Shown here: in pieces, positions 62,723 through 64,000 of the stretch
Numbering within the stretch: position 1 is the stretch's first letter
Layout: every line of letters starts with the position of its first letter
Origin: Clostridioides difficile_D
GTDB taxonomy: Bacteria; Bacillota; Clostridia; Peptostreptococcales; Peptostreptococcaceae
Direction: 5' to 3'
Assembly: GCA_945861085.1 (NCBI GenBank)
Contig: OX244046.1
Coordinates: forward strand, 248,001-312,000
Length of the DNA: 64,000 bases
Program-made: the position numbers and the translations under genes
Notes under the pieces: model-generated
What the model was told of the DNA's origin: nothing
What the model saw: the letters and a program-made list of their open reading frames with translations, nothing else
Databases searched by the model: none

Positions 62723-64000
62723 ATGTTACTTAGTATAGTTATGATTGTTAAAAATGAAGAAAAAATACTTGAAAAAACTTTAAAATCATTAACCACATTA
62801 AGAAGTTCTATAGAGAGTGAACTTATAATAGTCGATACAGGTTCTACAGATGATACCATAAAAATATCTAAGAAGTACACGGAAAAAGTGTATTTTCACA
62901 ATTGGAATAATGATTTTTCTAGTATGAGAAATATATCAATATCCTATGCCAAGGGTGAATGGTTACTTATATTAGATGCAGATGAAATACTAATTGATTC
63001 TTCAACTATTGTGAAATTTTTTAAAGATGGTCTTGATAAAAAATTTAATTCTGCCTCAATACAATTAAAAAATCTTTACTCATATGATAAAAAATTATAT
63101 GGATATTGTTCAGTGCTTAGACTTTTTAAAAACGTTGATTTTAGATACCATGGTAAAGTACATGAACAACCAATATACAAAAACCCTATATTTAATAATG
63201 CTGCTGATTTTGAACATTATGGATATTTGTTTGAAGATGAAGAAATAAGATTAAATAAAGTAAAGAGAAATGAAAAACTATTATTTGAAGAGTTAAAAGA
63301 GAATGAGAATTCTCCATATACAAATTATCAATTAGGGAAAAATTTTATTATATTAGGAAAATATCAGGAGGCTTTATATTATCTTGAGAAATCTTATGAA
63401 TTATATTCTAAACTAGAATCGGCACCGGGTTACTTGATAACAAGTCTTGTAAAAACATATTTATATTTAGGAAAGCATAAGAAGTGTGAAAAATTGTGTC
63501 TAAAGTATATCAAGAAAGATATGAATAATATTGATATATATTATTATATTGCACAAGCACAAGTAGATTTAGGGAAGTATGAAAATAGTATAGATTCGTA
63601 TAAGAGATATATTTATTTGTTAGATAATTATGAAATAAGTACACAAGCAAATAGTTTATTTTCAGACACTGATACTGTAGGGCTTAGGGATGAGGCTATT
63701 ATTACACTGATAAAGATTTATTATAAGCTTGAAAAATATGAGTCTGTAATTTCAGAGTACAATAACATTGAAGATATGGAAAAGAAAAAGAATGTGTACT
63801 TTAGCTTATTTATGTCCCTATATAAATTGAACAGATTTGAAGATATAAAAGACTATTATAAAGAAGTTTCAAATTCTAAAATTGAAAAAAATAGTTTTTA
63901 TAAAAATATAGAAGAAGTTATAAATAATATTAAAGATGATGAAAAAGAGTATATATATAAAATCCTTTGTGACATTGAAGGTAATTATGGCATTTTAAAT
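62723..64000 (+). CDS. Family 2 glycosyltransferase with TPR-like repeats (partial)
   Basis: Runs off the right edge after about 426 codons. It begins LLSIVMIVKNEEKILEKTL with the GT-A motifs VDTGSTDDT (about 38-46) and LDADE (about 79-83); after about residue 190, helical TPR-like repeats follow (NYQLGKNFIILGKYQEALYYL). Its position right after fliC fits the first flagellin glycosyltransferase of C. difficile, which adds the first sugar to Ser/Thr of flagellin (inference from synteny). AAAGGA precedes the ATG. Confidence 0.88.
   Translation, partial: MLLSIVMIVKNEEKILEKTLKSLTTLRSSIESELIIVDTGSTDDTIKISKKYTEKVYFHNWNNDFSSMRNISISYAKGEWLLILDADEILIDSSTIVKFFKDGLDKKFNSASIQLKNLYSYDKKLYGYCSVLRLFKNVDFRYHGKVHEQPIYKNPIFNNAADFEHYGYLFEDEEIRLNKVKRNEKLLFEELKENENSPYTNYQLGKNFIILGKYQEALYYLEKSYELYSKLESAPGYLITSLVKTYLYLGKHKKCEKLCLKYIKKDMNNIDIYYYIAQAQVDLGKYENSIDSYKRYIYLLDNYEISTQANSLFSDTDTVGLRDEAIITLIKIYYKLEKYESVISEYNNIEDMEKKKNVYFSLFMSLYKLNRFEDIKDYYKEVSNSKIEKNSFYKNIEEVINNIKDDEKEYIYKILCDIEGNYGILN

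Noticed and set aside
1..64000. CRISPR arrays, tRNA, rRNA, insertion sequences or prophage genes
   Set aside because: No regularly spaced repeats, cloverleaf, rRNA, transposase, integrase or phage structural genes were seen on either strand.

Overview
The window is a low-GC, Firmicute-type chromosome segment. The gene content and order point to Clostridioides difficile: pyrBKDE, groESL with a CIRCE operator, guaA behind a guanine riboswitch, purECFMNHDL, and a late flagellar locus ending in fliC and a glycosyltransferase. The species call rests on remembered synteny and family knowledge; no search was run. A dTDP-rhamnose operon (rfbDACB) sits between purL and the flagellar genes. This suggests a lineage with rhamnose-containing (type B) flagellin glycans, as in ribotype 027, rather than strain 630 (inference).

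Layout. 1-2.5 kb: end of pyrB, then pyrK-pyrD-pyrE. 2.7-8.4 kb: ketopantoate-reductase-like protein, a divergent LysR/YeiH pair, 8-oxoguanine glycosylase, cardiolipin synthase. 8.5-10.7 kb: groES-groEL. 10.8-12.9 kb: larB and a larC split by a -1 frameshift at an A10 tract. 12.9-14.9 kb: riboswitch-guaA. 14.9-20.1 kb: decayed gene remnants, then an accessory aminotransferase/aldolase/NhaC operon with a LysR gene. 20.4-28.9 kb: nucleotidase-like lipoprotein, LysR with a split chromate transporter, atypical alpha/beta hydrolase, and a transglutaminase-UvrA2 fusion protein. 29-31.3 kb: membrane c-di-GMP phosphodiesterase. 31.6-37.7 kb: sugar PTS operon (PRD regulator, IIA, IIC, IIB, GatZ-like protein, HAD phosphatase). 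37.8-39.2 kb: two CotF-type spore coat genes and a truncated nucleotidase paralog. 39.2-50.2 kb: complete IMP operon without purK. 50.3-53.8 kb: rfbDACB. 53.8-64 kb: flagellar late genes (transglycosylase, yaaR, fliN; flgM, flgN, flgK, flgL, fliW, csrA, fliS x2, fliD, fliT-like, fliC) and the 5' part of a glycosyltransferase.

How the genes work together. Purine synthesis (pur operon) feeds the riboswitch-controlled GMP synthase. dTDP-rhamnose enzymes probably supply the flagellin glycan, attached by glycosyltransferases that begin at the right edge. FliW and CsrA form the homeostatic switch on fliC; a CsrA-type hairpin and a GGA-containing ribosome binding site are visible in the fliC leader. 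SigD-like promoters precede flgM and fliC.

Most unusual items: the transglutaminase-UvrA2 fusion, the larC frameshift site, a perfect 20-bp palindrome just downstream of the predicted purE promoter, and a catabolic operon that could handle 4-hydroxy amino acids. Most of the rest is ordinary housekeeping. Nothing resembles a CRISPR array, prophage, tRNA or rRNA.
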